From Zarea fungicola (taxonomy: Eukaryota > Ascomycota > Sordariomycetes > Hypocreales > Cordycipitaceae): 30,204 nt of DNA. The notes beneath the pieces are model-generated. The model saw nothing but the letters and a program-made list of their open reading frames with translations. It was not told the origin of the DNA and did not search any database. The position numbers and the translations under genes were made by a program. The stretch covers positions 1-30,204 of the forward strand of contig FWCC01000487.1 of NCBI GenBank assembly GCA_900169235.1, in the 5' to 3' direction. This document shows, piece after piece, positions 19,762 to 30,035 of this stretch; position 1 is the first letter of the stretch, and every line of letters begins with the position of its first letter.

Positions 19762-19791
19762 ACAAAACATTACGCAACATAAAATAACGAA

Positions 19792-20552
19792 ATGCCGGCT
19801 GTTGGAAAGGTCGACCCGGCTTGTGCCATCTGCAGTCTGCCGGCTGGGCAAAACTGTGGATGTGAGGCTCATGCCTTGGAGGTTGCCATCGTGCAAGCTG
19901 AGGAACGATTCATCAGACCAGCTTACGTGGATGTTCGGTATGTATTTCGCATCACTTCTATTTGGTTTCTTTTCGTTGAAAATATGGAAATACTCCCTTC
20001 TCACCTCCCAATGTTTCCCCCTTCTCACTTTCTTGCTCACCACGTACTAACATGTCCCCTTCCATACTGCGCAGGTCCTGGGTCCGTCGCCGCGCCCGAG
20101 ACTACATCCTCGCCTACTTCCACCTCATATCCGAGCCCTGCAAAGATGCTTACTCTGAGCACCTCGACCAAATCACCGCACAATGCTTCCACCATTACCA
20201 CAGCCCACCGACGCCCGCCTATCTTGCCCGGGCCGAGGCCGACTACCGCCGCAACGTGGACAATGCCTGGCGTCTCTCTGTCAAGCGCTACCCAGAGGTT
20301 CTCGACTACTTTTACTCCCTCGTCCACATCTCTCTCCCCGACGACGACGACCCAGCCGTCAAGAACCCGCCGCTGGACCGCCTCGGCGACATGAGGCAAA
20401 CCGAAACCAGGAGGCTCGTCAACGTGCCGAGCGCGCCCACGCCACATTTTCCGATTCCCGCGTTGCCGGCGATGCCAATGGTCGGAGCCGCACCGTGGAC
20501 AACGCCGCCGGCCTCACCGCATCATGGGCATTTTTGGCCACCGAGGCCATGA
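19792..20552 (+). CDS. Uncharacterised fungal protein with N-terminal Cys/His motif
   Basis: I cannot name this protein. The model is join(19792..19937,20075..20552), 207 aa; the intron is 137 nt with donor GTATGT and a TACTAAC branch sequence. The frame closes exactly through DVR and SWVRRRARDYILAYFHL. Residues 11-27 read C-x2-C-x7-C-x-C-x2-H (CAICSLPAGQNCGCEAH), which could bind zinc. Residues about 50-140 look helical and conserved in style, with many aromatics (YFHLI, YRRNVDNAWRLSVKRYPEVL, DYFYSLVHISL), then an acidic turn DDDD. The last 50 residues are Pro/Ala/His-rich and probably disordered. No signal peptide or membrane segment is seen. My recollection is that similar short proteins occur as conserved hypotheticals in other filamentous ascomycetes, but I could not check. 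It converges on BFR1. The gene call is solid because intron, branch point and frame agree; function is open. Confidence 0.82.
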
Positions 20553-21355
20553 GGAGGGGGGTGTAGCCTTGGACAACTGGCAATTTTAGGCTTTGTTGAC
20601 GCTGAATCGAGCCTCACCTGGATGCCAGTGGCATGCACATACATATACTTGACCAAATTTTGCATAAAATGGAATGACTGCATAAACTGACAAAAACGAT
20701 TAGCCGCATGGAACTGGAGTTTTTTTTTTTCGAGTGGATGGAAAGCAAAGTCTGAATGGAATGCATGTGAAAGACCAGGGCAATGTTTGAGGAAGCCGCT
20801 ACTTACTGATTACCAAATCAGCCATATCATCGGAAACAAAGGCAGACTAGAGAGTGTATCATATACATATGTATATTTCTGGCTTCTGCTTCTCGTCTCG
20901 TATCAGAGTTGTTTCTAGTTGTTTCTAGTTGTTTCAATTTTCAATTTTTTTTCGCTATAAATTCCTCTTATTTTTTCTTTAAAAATAAAAACTCTCTGTT
21001 TTGCAAAACCCAAATCAACGCTCCCCCAATGAAAATTTTCGCCCTTCATACTCGTACACAGCTGAGCAAATAGCTTTGGTGTATATCCCAAGCATATGCT
21101 AAAAACAGTCAGATGAAGAAGGAAGACCTGCTTTTTCCTTTTGAGACTTGATAAGAAAAAAAATGCAATAAGAAGAGAGATAGAAATTGGGATTTGTAAA
21201 TGGTTTTGAGATTCGTAGGTAATGCTTTTGTGGCGTTCGTGGAGGATGCATGGGGGTTGGTGGTTAGGAGAGACAGGGGGCGTGTGGTGATGCCGGAGTC
21301 CATTTCGAACCAAAAGGCAAGTCGTCTATTGGACTGGAAGAGGCAGAAGTGTTGT
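20553..21355. other. Convergent 3' region between the unknown gene and BFR1
   Basis: About 800 bp of AT-rich sequence holding two 3' UTRs. A 10-bp tandem repeat sits at 20907-20936. The open frames are T/A-rich artefacts. No RNA gene was recognised. Confidence 0.6.
20907..20936 (+). repeat. Three tandem copies of a 10-bp unit (agttgtttct)
   Basis: The unit agttgtttct occurs at 20907, 20917 and, with one change at its last base, at 20927. It lies in the convergent 3' region. Confidence 0.75.
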
Positions 21356-23001
21356 TTAAGCCTCCTGCTTCTCAGAGATGGAAGCCTTGCTGAGATCATC
21401 AGTAACAGTTTCCGCCTTGTCACCGTTGGCGCCATCCTCGTCAGCCTTATCGAGCTCCTCGATTCTCTTCTTGGCAGCCTCAATGTTCTACGGCTTCTGT
21501 TAGCAGTTTTATTCACAAAAAAGAAACCATGGCTCTGTTTTTGAGTATCCTTACCTTCTGGGTCTGTGCAGCCTGATCGGCCTTCCAGTTATCGAGCTTG
21601 GCCTTGACCTTCTCAATTACGCCAAGGACATCATCGGCGCTCATGGGAGGGTCAATACCCATGGCAGAGCAGTCCTCAACGACAGAGGGAGGGCAGTTAA
21701 AGCCCTTGCTAGCGGCAGCACCGCCCTTCTTGCCCTTCTTGCCCTTCTTGGCAGCAGGGAAAAAGTCCTCCTCGCGGTCCTCCTTCTTGACAAGAGCAGT
21801 GCCCTTGAGACCAGAGCCGTCAACGGTGCGCTGAGCCTGGGCCGTGAGGCCACTGGAAGCCAGAAGAGGGCCCTTCTCGCCGGTCTGGTGGTTAGGGTCA
21901 AGGAACTGAAGAAGGCTGTTGGCGCGGCGAATTTCTTCCAGATAGGCAGGGTCGCTGGCCTCGTTGAGGAGGCGCTCGGCGTCGGTCTTCTTGCGTTCAA
22001 GGTTGTACTTCTTGATCTCCGCCTCACGACGCTCACGGGCCTTCTCGCGGGCCTCGCGCTCATATGCCATGGCAGCCTTCTTCTGCGCGTAGTAGTCATC
22101 CTTGATCTTGCGGATAGCGGCAAAGGTCTCTTGCTGCTCGGCGTGGAGCTTGGTGCGCTCGTCACGTAGGGTAGAAAGGCTCTTATAAGCGGTATCCTGC
22201 TCGGCCTTGATGGTGTCGAGCTCGGCCTGGATCTTGTTGTATTGGTCGGACATGGCCTTTTGCTCAGGGTCCTCCATGCTGTCCTTGATCTCCTTGATCT
22301 TGGCGCGGAGCTCGTCAATCTGCTTCTGGGAGTCGTCAAACTGGCCAAAGTTCTTGCGAATCTTGCGCAGGGATGAGATGTCAGTCAATGCCTTGCGCTC
22401 GTCAACAAGCTTCATAGTGCCCGAGTTGACCTGGGAGTCGAGATGGGCGATCTGGCGGTCGACATCCTCGACGCTCTTGAAGGGGACCTTGGCCTTGGCG
22501 GTCTTTTGCTCAGAGATGCGACTGCGAACCTGCTCATCCAGGCGCTTGATCTGGTCGAGCTTGGAGGTACGAGCGTTCTTGCCACCTGCCTGCTTCTGGC
22601 GGATTTCGTTGGCCTGGGCAATGAGTTCCTGGCGACGCTTCTGGGTAGGGCTCTGCTGTTCCTTGTTCTTGTTGGGCATGGCAACGTCGATCTTGGCCTT
22701 GACAGCATTCTAGGGAGTACGGACAATCATCTGGTTAGTGAATGACGGGCAGGATTTGGCGCACAAATATCACGTGTAAAGTCGCTGATGCGATAGTCAC
22801 GGATGGAAGCAAGGCACCTGATTTCCAGGCCTACAAGCCAAGCGGTACACATACCAGACGGTCCATGGCAGCCTTATGTGCCTTCTCCGCGGCCGCGAGG
22901 CTGGTCTTGAAGACATTCTCGTCGGGCTTCTGGGGGCGAGTGCCAGTAGCAGGGGCGGCAGCGGGAGCCGCAGCGGGAGGAGGAGCAGACTCGGCAGCCA
23001 T
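21356..23001 (-). CDS. BFR1: Nuclear segregation/polysome-associated protein Bfr1
   Basis: Bfr1 is a coiled-coil RNA-binding protein of polysomal mRNP complexes at the ER, named for brefeldin A resistance and linked to ploidy control in yeast. The model is complement(join(21356..21487,21555..22709,22855..23001)), 477 aa, close to the yeast length (470). Exon 1 (49 codons) starts at ATG 23001 with an Ala/Pro stretch, then RPQKPDENVFKTSLAAAEKA; the in-frame codon farther upstream at 23034 is TTG, so 23001 is chosen. Exon 2 begins NAVKAKIDVAMPNKNKEQQS and carries the long coiled coil (QIAHLDSQVNSGTMKLVDER, SSLRKIRKNFGQFDDSQKQI) and YLEEIRRANSLLQFLDPN, then a lysine-rich KKGKKGKKGG, and NCPPSVVEDCSAMGIDPPMS near the end. 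Exon 3 gives NIEAAKKRIEELDKAD to SISEKQEA. Introns are 145 and 67 nt, both phase 0. It is divergent from RPB5. Confidence 0.95.
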
Positions 23002-24205
23002 TGTATCGGTAGGTCGCAGTTCAGAGAGGTCCAAGAGGGAAGTAAGGGGTCCAATGCGAGGCTACAAAGGATTCCTCTTGTGTTATCACGAGGAACAGAG
23101 AAAGGGGTGGATATTCAGAGGTCTTTCGGATAACAGAAGATAGGCGAAGGTGGTGGACAGGGTCGGACGGGGAGAAAAGGAACCCAGTTTGCCAGCTGGG
23201 CATTAAAAAAAAGTGGTGTATGTGCAACGCTGGTCTCGGCCCTTCCCCCACCAGTGGCGCCGCTACATGGGCGTTTCCATCCCCTTTTGGGTGCAAGGCG
23301 CCAGAACAAATTCAGGGTCCGTTGAGTGAAGAAGAAAATGAGAGGCAGGTTAGGGCAGGACTGGAGTTGCAAGAGGAAGTTGAAATGCGGACTATAGCGG
23401 ATTGAGAGTTTCTGGTTCTGGCAGTTGGCAAATTTGACTTGTCCTGTAGCAATAAATTCTGTCAAAACTTTTGTGGGTGTACAATATCAAGACAGGAACG
23501 ACCTGGTTGTCAAGACTGGCGCAGTTAGGCGACAGCCACAGCAGATGCCCTGTACGCCGACGCAAACCTCGCTGCAACCTGCAGCCCAGTGACAGTCCTA
23601 GGTACTGAGTTCCGGTATTTTATGTAGGTACCTACCTACCGGTACTACTAAAGTAGTACGAGTAACGAGTACGATGGCGCCAAAATAACTAGTACTAAGT
23701 GCGAGGTAACTGGAGGCCTGGGAAGGTTGCTACAACTCATACATGGCGTCCTAGATAGATTCACCTCTCAATCAAGTCTTCACACACGTTTCTGATAAGG
23801 AAAATCAGACATAATTATTAAAATCCCCCCCCCCAAAAATAGGGTGAAAAAGAGCGCCCTGAAGCCTAATGATTTCGCGCTTACAACAGCTCAACTTGAC
23901 ATAACAAGGCATGCCAAGCTGGTGGAGAAGAAGAATTAGTACAAGGCAAAAGGGACGAATCACATCACATGACCCGCAGCTAGGAAATTCTCAGGCTTTG
24001 CGACGTCAACCAGTGAAAGAACTGATGATATGCGATTATGACTTTTTTTTTCCGCCGCCCTTCTGTACAACAAAACTCAACAAACTCGTCGCCCATCAGT
24101 CGCGGACATCTACAGCCAGTCTCTCACACTTCTGCTCTCATTGTGCATATTTCTCCATCTGTTATATTCTCGCTTCCCCATACGCGACGAGGTACGACCA
24201 CCACC
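23002..24205. other. Divergent intergenic region between BFR1 and RPB5
   Basis: About 1.2 kb that must hold two promoters. It shows a cluster of palindromes around 23624-23659, a C run near 23826 and a T run near 24042, about 160 bp before the RPB5 ATG. No tRNA or protein gene was recognised. Confidence 0.6.
23624..23659. repeat. Palindrome cluster (gtaggtacctac and gtactact-aa-agtagtac)
   Basis: gtaggtacctac (23624-23635) is a perfect 12-bp palindrome. Six bases on, gtactact (23642-23649) and agtagtac (23652-23659) are exact inverted arms around two A. Similar TAGGTACC-like sequence occurs near 8236-8275 and 29871-29887. Confidence 0.6.
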
Positions 24206-25087
24206 ATGGATGACCTGCCTCATGATGCGCGCTCCAAGGAGGTCGTAAGACTCTGGCGAGCATGGAAAACGGTGCACGAGATGGTTGCTGATCGGGTACG
24301 TGCTTAATTTCATTGATACAATGCTAAGGGTGGGAGGCTGATCCAAAGTGGTCAATCTTTCTGCAGGAATACGAGCTCTCAGAGGACGAAATCAACATTT
24401 CTCTAGAACGCTTCCGCAACGAATTCTGTAACCCCGATGGCTCTGTCAAGTAAGGACTCCTCTTCTTTCCTACGTGACTAGCCCTTTCCTTCTAGGCGGC
24501 ATAACTGCCGTGGGCAAAAGGTTTCTCGTCGCCAAAGCGTCTCTAACTCCCCCCTTCACAGCCGTGGAAAGCTGCAGTTCTCTGCCCGCCCGTCCGAGTC
24601 TATGCTCCGCAAGCACACGCCGCCCGCGACCGACGCCAACCCCGACCCCGTCCCCGACTGCGGTCCCATCTGGGTCGAGTTCCTGGCCGACAAGCAGTTT
24701 GGCGTGGCCCAGATTCGCCAATTCGCAAAGTACACCATCACCAACCACTACAAGACGGGCATCATGGTCACGCACGTCGCCCTCTCCCCCGCGGCCCGCA
24801 AATCGCTCGCGTCCGTCGAGAACCTCGCCAAGATTGAGTGCTTCCTCGAGGACGACTTGCTCGTCAACATTACCCACCACGAGCTCGTACCCCGCCACGT
24901 GCTGCTCTCGCGCGACGAAAAGACGGCCCTGCTCAGACGGTACCGCCTCAAGGAGACGCAGCTGCCGCGTATCCTGCAAAAGGATCCCGTGGCACGGTAT
25001 TTGGGTCTGAAGCGTGGGCAAGTTGTCAAGATTATTCGTGTGAGTGAGACGGCTGGTCGGTATGCCAGTTATCGGCTCTGCGTCTAG
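24206..25087 (+). CDS. RPB5: DNA-directed RNA polymerases I, II and III subunit RPABC1 (Rpb5)
   Basis: Rpb5 is shared by the three nuclear RNA polymerases and forms part of the lower jaw that contacts downstream DNA. The model is join(24206..24295,24367..24449,24562..25087), 232 aa, near the usual 210-215 with a small fungal excess. Exon 1 starts in CCACCATGG and encodes the N-terminal jaw domain (EVVRLWRAWKTVHEMVADR). Exon 2 continues EYELSEDEINISLERFRNEF. Exon 3 begins RGKLQFSARP after the codon split across the junction. The eukaryote-specific part includes WVEFLADKQFGVAQIRQF and HELVPRH (about 164-170). The C-terminal archaeal RpoH-like assembly domain is LPRILQKDPVARYLGLKRGQ through SYRLCV (192-232). 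A short stretch near residue 75-90 (HTPPATDANPDPVPDCGP) is a lineage-specific loop. Introns are 71 and 112 nt. Confidence 0.96.
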
Positions 25088-25901
25088 AACGGAGTAGAGA
25101 AGAGGCACAAAGGGAAAATACTGGTACAGAAGACACCAGAGGTGGAGGTGTTGGGCGAGAGCAAGTGAGACGAGACGGCGGGCGCGGGCAGAATTTTGAG
25201 GCCAAGACTCAATGTACAGTTTGAGATGATTTTGCGATACTACAGGTCGGCGTTTATTGGCAGGAAAACAAACACATTCACACACATACACACACGCACA
25301 CCCATCATTTTTTGACTATCACCTCAAGCGCGAAATTTGCTACGTAGTTGGCATAAAACAAATAACAAGAAAAAAAGCATCAACTGTACAGAATCAGGAG
25401 CAAAAAAGTGTATCAACGTGTGTATTCAATATCGACATGTCGTGGCCTCTTGACTGCATCTGTAAAGGCAAAAGAAATTTCACCCCCGTTCCTAGAATTC
25501 ATCCATATCCAATAACCCAGGGTATATATGCGCCAAAAAAAAAAGTCATCAAATAAATTCCAAATCCCAGCCAGTCAGCACCCACTCCAAGCAGAGCAAA
25601 CCCAAGTCCACGGAGACAAAGACTCGTCAGCATTAGACACAAAAGAAAAAGTAGAAAACTAGGAAAGTAGTAGGTATCCTTTTGGCCAAATCCATCCGCT
25701 ATAGTTGTACAGATGAAGAAACAAAGAAACAAACCAAAGAAGCCGCTGTAAAAGGATATATGTTGATAAAATATGTCGTTTGAAGTAAGCATCAGTGTCG
25801 GGTGTGACTTTCTGCCCTCGTCATCAGGGGGTATATGTACACTGCGTCACACGCAACAGGAGCAATAATCAGAAAAGGCAAATGTAGTATCCGTGGGGAG
25901 A
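25088..25901. other. Convergent 3' region between RPB5 and the SAT4-like gene
   Basis: About 810 bp with a CA-rich microsatellite at 25271-25303 and A-rich plus-strand sequence. A 97-codon ATG frame on the minus strand (25499-25792) translates into a very hydrophobic peptide, but it lies just downstream of the SAT4-like stop in T-rich sequence and is most simply its 3' UTR. Confidence 0.55.
25271..25303 (+). repeat. Imperfect CA microsatellite
   Basis: About 33 bases of CA dinucleotides interrupted by single changes, about 185 bp after the RPB5 stop. Confidence 0.7.
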
Positions 25902-27487
25902 CTATTTTAAAAGGCCACCGGCATCCATCAGTACTGGACCAGACTGGTTGCTGCGAGAACGGTCTTGTAGCTCGTAGCTCGACTGCGGAATTGGTTCCAA
26001 TTCGGTGCCGTTTGTTGATTTGGATCGGCTAGAGCGACTGGATCTGCTATTCAGTGGACCAAGCAGGCCACCGAGGTCCTGTAGCAATGCAGATGATCCT
26101 CTCCGGAGTCCGGTCGAACTGGCAGGTACGGCGTTTGCTGGAGCATCATGTGGAGAGCTGGGAGCAAGGGTGGAAGATGTGTGGCTGCCGCGACGATAGC
26201 TTCCGCTACTTGTGCCAACGGAACTATCCAGCAAACCACCAACGTCAAAGAAGTTCATCTTCTTTAGACCCTGGTGAGAGTCGATCTTGACAAGTCGATC
26301 GTATGGAACAATGGCGTCGTCGCTCGCGGCCTCGCCACCCGCCGTACCACTGCGGCGAGACCAGTCACTTGGCATGTCGGCGGGCTTCGCGGCGATAGCT
26401 TTGCCAAAAGATTTGCCAGACTTTTGGCGGAGTTCTGGGTCGACAGCAAGGCCAACATCTCGGACAAGATCTTCGTCACTGCCCCATTGCTGATGTAGAG
26501 CTGGTCGTCTTGGGGCGCTGCCGCGATCAAACGAGTCGGCCGCGGAAGTGCGGCGAAACTTTTGCTTCTTGATTCCGCGATCGCGGACGAAGGAACCAAG
26601 AACCAAGGCGTTGGCGGATGCTGTGGCAAACAAAATCTCAACTGAGGCCAGAAGCGATCGATACTGTTGGCGTCCGTCGCTACGGATAATGTGGGGGACT
26701 CGGTATAGTGTGACGCAAACAACAGAGAGGCTGAGTGAGAAGAGTAGGACAAGTGAAATTTTGCGCTTCACTAGCATGTGGCTGCGAAGGATAATAGGAA
26801 TGGGAAAGATGACGAGCATGAGATCAGTTAGAACGTTGCAGGTGGCCATGGTAATAAGCTGGACATAGCCCTGTCGGCATTGGCCGCCTGGATCTGGCAG
26901 GACCTGCCAGTAGTGGCGGAAGGGTCGACACTCGACGAGGTCACTGACGACGACGGCAATGAATGTGAGGAGCAGAAACACGCGTAGTGCTATGAGCATT
27001 GTCTGGTACGAACGCTGCCAAGTAATACCAGTGATTCGGCGTAGAAACTCGAGAATAGCACATTTCAACACCCACAAGCTAGTAATCAAGGTCAGCATCA
27101 GCACAACTGGGCTAGTTCCGACGCGTAGAGATGCGGAGGTTGGTAAGCTTACGTAGCAGCATAAAAGAACCGACTTAGCAGAACTAGACCGCTACCAACA
27201 GATTTCTGGTGTAGCTGGTCGGTGGTTAGAATGACGCCGGTATAGTCTGCATTGTTGGTGCCGTGAATGAGAATGTAATGCACACAGGCCATGCGCAGGG
27301 TGAGTGGAATGATGGCGACGGCGGCTATCTTGTCTTCGAGAAAGAGGCGCTCGGTGCGTATGAAGCGGCCAGCCACACGGAGAAAGATCATGACGGCGCA
27401 AAAGGACGTCATCCACCAGCAGACGAGCAGAGTAGGCTTGTCATGGCGAAATGGCAGCAAACTAGGAGGATCGGAGTATAGAGTCAT
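25902..27487 (-). CDS. SAT4/PTH11-like integral membrane protein (fungal rhodopsin-domain family)
   Basis: This is a predicted plasma-membrane protein of the fungal SAT4 (rhodopsin domain) family, often compared to PTH11-like GPCRs; ligand and signalling are unknown. The model is complement(join(25902..27078,27153..27487)), 503 aa; the 74-nt intron joins FFYAA to LWVLKCAILEF through a split Thr codon. Start ATG 27487 has a good context (GCCACCATGA). Seven hydrophobic segments are visible: LLVCWWMTSFCAVMIFL, IAAVAIIPLTLRMACVHYIL, the region across the junction, TMLIALRVFLLLTFIAVVVS, ITMATCNVLTDLMLVIFPI, ISLVLLFSLSLSVVCVTLY and LLASVEILFATASANALVL. The extracellular loop CRPFRHYWQVLPDPGGQC has the family's C..W..P..C pattern. 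The cytoplasmic tail from about residue 275 is long, Ser/Arg-rich and disordered, with three D-x-G-G-L-L motifs at 390-395, 446-451 and 497-502, the last one residue from the C terminus. No CFEM domain is present. Confidence 0.88.
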
Positions 27488-28668
27488 GGTGGCCAAGATG
27501 GTAGCCGCGCTCGCCGATGCCTCCGTGGAGGATGCGACGAGCGAGGTAGACGGAGAGAAAAGGCGAGGCGAGAGGCGGTTTTCCCCTCCTAGTTGTACGA
27601 TCCAAGTGTTGAAGAATTTGGTTGTCGTTATGTCGCAAACCGGGATTGGTGCTGGCGCGGCGGCCGGGGTGTCATTAGACTACCGGTTTTTAAGGCGTCA
27701 TGGAACGGGTTAGCGGGTTGGTGTTGGATATCGTGTTTCGTCCTGGCTGCACTGAAGCGCCTCAAATCGCACGGTAGAATAAAAAAAAACACACGGATCC
27801 AGCAAGTAAACCGGAAAACTGCCAAGAAGGCGAGGCAGATGTGAGGGCGAGGAGGCGAAGAACGAATATGTGCTGTTGTGTATGTGAGTAGGCTGGACAG
27901 GCCGGTGAACTCGCACAGCAAAGGCGGGCGAAGCAGCAGGCGTGTTGCGGCTGAGACGGATTCGCTGGGTGAGACGAGTAGGAAAAGGCGGTAGTAGGCT
28001 GTAGCTGGGTGGCGGGAAACGGAAGCTAGACCCGGGCGTACACGGGGTGGGCAGCGCAGCGATTCAATGGCCTCGACAAGACGATGTTTGGGGGGGTTTT
28101 TTTTTCCGTCGATTACAAGCAAGCAAAGTTGAGCATGTTGGTAGTCCAAGGGACTCGAGAAAGCGAGGGTGGAGGATGCAGAAATGAAGAGTTGCGGAGG
28201 CGGAGACAGAGGCAAGCGTGGCAAGGTTGTGCCAAGTCGTGGCCCAAGTTCTTGGTAGAGGGTGTGGGTTCTTGACGAGGCGCTGCTGATGAATCGTTGA
28301 CGACAAAACTGGGGTGGAGCGACGGCACGCTACTGAGACTCAGAGAGCTAGATTAGCACATTAGTTGGAGCTTTGTTGGCTTGCTGGGCGTAATAAAAAA
28401 CAATGAAGGAAACGTCTGTTGCTATGATTAGCGGTGTCTTGGGCGCTGATGATGATAGTCTACGGAGGCGGGGGGGTTTATAGGTGGTGACACGACACAA
28501 CACGAGTGACAAGGCAGGCTGCACAAGGCGGTATCATTGTAATAGATTGCATTATGTACGTTAGGGGCAGTATGCACGAGGGCGGGCTACATTAAGGTAG
28601 GTGATAGGTATGATACATGAGGTAGTACATACGGAGCGGCATCTCCTTGGTAATGAAGTGAAGCGATA

Positions 28669-28681
28669 GGTGACAGTCACC
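28669..28681. repeat. 13-bp palindrome GGTGAC-A-GTCACC
   Basis: Six-base arms are exact reverse complements around a central A. The sequence lies in gene-free DNA; it may be a binding site, but nothing else supports that. Confidence 0.4.
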
Positions 28682-29993
28682 AATAGGTAATGTGTAGAGA
28701 GGATGGAAAAATCAGCTGCAAAAGGTCGGCATGTTCCGCCTGGCCTGGCCTCCTCGCCTAATTGTATCAGAGTGTATTATGGCAGGGGTACATCCTGCAT
28801 TCCCTACAGGGCAGGGAGCGACTTGTGTCCTGTTTTGCGTGGGTTGTGCGGCGGTGATACCAACGCCGCGGGTAGAGCTGGGTGGATGCAAGTGGTGGTG
28901 GGGGGATTGGAAGGGACACGATTAGCGGTTTGGGTAACAACGACTTTCTCAACTCGTCAGTCGTCATTCAATTTCGCCAGCCCACCAACTGCAGAACAGA
29001 CGAGAGAGGACCGCCGCGCCGCAGACGTGAGGCGATTTGCATACAAGGGGGAGGGGGGCAAGACGCCATACAGACTACTAACAGTGGACTTGCAGTGGGC
29101 TACAGTGGGTTACTGTGGAGGATGGCTTTTTGCAGGCTGTAGCAGGTCACGCTGAACATGTGGGCGGGCTTACTGGTATTGTCTTGGGGTACGGAGAACC
29201 AGTAACACCTGCAGAGGGATGGGTTTAGTCGTCAGATAACTCACTGCAATTTCAAAGTCAGCACTGACATGTGCACGCTGGCCATGATGCTATAAATTAT
29301 CAGATCTTGCTCCCTCTCCTGGCGTTGAAAGATTAGTTAGTTCCAGCCGTCCAAGACAAAGTCAACTTTAAAGCCAAAAATAACTGTTGCAAGACATGTT
29401 CTTCAATTTTTTTTATTTTATTTTTGGTTATGGGCATAGTAGGCTAGAAGCATGTGGACCGTTGGCGCTAACCGACATTTGCTCTTGTAATTTGTACTTT
29501 GTGTGGATTTTGTGGACAAAATACATTGGACGGAGCACTACATAGATTAAATAGTCTTCATTATCACCAATGTATCAGTACTCCCTGCCGGGACTTGTCC
29601 AGAAGGATTCCCGTGTTGGCTCACCGGCGCACGCCACAATACCCGTCCACCTACGGGGTGGGAAGTACCAGGAGGCATCGGCACAAAGTACCGACGCTCG
29701 GGTTTTCTCCCACATTCCCCTAGTCACTGCCACCTAGTAGCGTGCCAACTTGCAAGTCAGCCAACATTGAAAATACGATAGGCTCGTTGGACAATGTACT
29801 TTGGACCTCTCGGTTCTGGTCCCACATCCGCTCCTTCTTTGCACCTACTGGGTATGAGGCGAAAGTTTTATACCCTAGGTAGGTACCTTTTTTTGACGCT
29901 AGGCTTTTCTAAGGTTTAGTGGACCTATATACTAATTTCTATGTACCTTTCCTTTTCCTTAGGAATTATTACTGTCTTTTTCTCTAACTTCAA

Positions 29994-30029
29994 GCCAGCT
30001 AACCAGCCAGCCAGCTAGCCAGCTAGCTA
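29994..30029 (+). repeat. CCAG/CTAG tandem tetranucleotide repeat
   Basis: About 36 bases made of ccag and ctag units run up to 7 bp before the ATG at 30036. Such simple repeats in a leader just before a transposase-like start would fit an element border or 5' leader. Confidence 0.65.
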
Positions 30030-30035
30030 CTCAAA

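Larger units (their letters stand above)
17742..19791. other. Divergent intergenic region between MTG2 and the unknown gene
   Basis: About 2 kb without a gene I can support. It contains a T run near 17890, a 29-nt imperfect inverted repeat at 18002-18030, a TATAATA sequence near 19327, a CT-rich block from about 19343 to 19400, a direct repeat of ctctgtacttcct near 19602-19630 and a GA-rich block at 19737-19761. The CT-rich part followed by A-rich sequence before the ATG at 19792 looks like a fungal core promoter and 5' UTR for the plus-strand gene. Frames of 70 to 180 codons here lack family resemblance, and the longest starts with TTG rather than ATG. Confidence 0.55.
27488..30035. other. 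Long intergenic region upstream of the SAT4-like gene
   Basis: About 2.5 kb. The part next to the gene (27488-28330) is pyrimidine-rich on the minus strand and probably contains its promoter and 5' UTR; a nearly 200-codon frame there starts with TTG. A 13-bp palindrome ggtgac-a-gtcacc lies at 28669-28681. A 150-codon ATG frame at 28703-29155 (plus) is Gly/Arg-rich and unlike any family I know. The last few hundred bases contain TAGGTACC-type sequence (29871-29887) and tetranucleotide repeats next to a transposase-like start. Confidence 0.55.

Noticed and set aside
22710..22854. BFR1 intron 1 as a possible snoRNA host
   Set aside because: Its length (145 nt) would allow a box C/D snoRNA, but no convincing C box, D box and terminal stem arrangement is present.
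27628..28224. 198-codon minus-strand frame upstream of the SAT4-like gene
   Set aside because: It starts with TTG, has no ATG until near its end, and reads as Pro/Ser/Leu-rich translation of a pyrimidine-rich leader.
28703..29155. 150-codon plus-strand ATG frame
   Set aside because: The composition (Gly, Arg, Cys, Trp-rich), the lack of any recognisable motif and the absence of a promoter-like CT block upstream all point to a chance frame. It cannot be excluded without transcript data.
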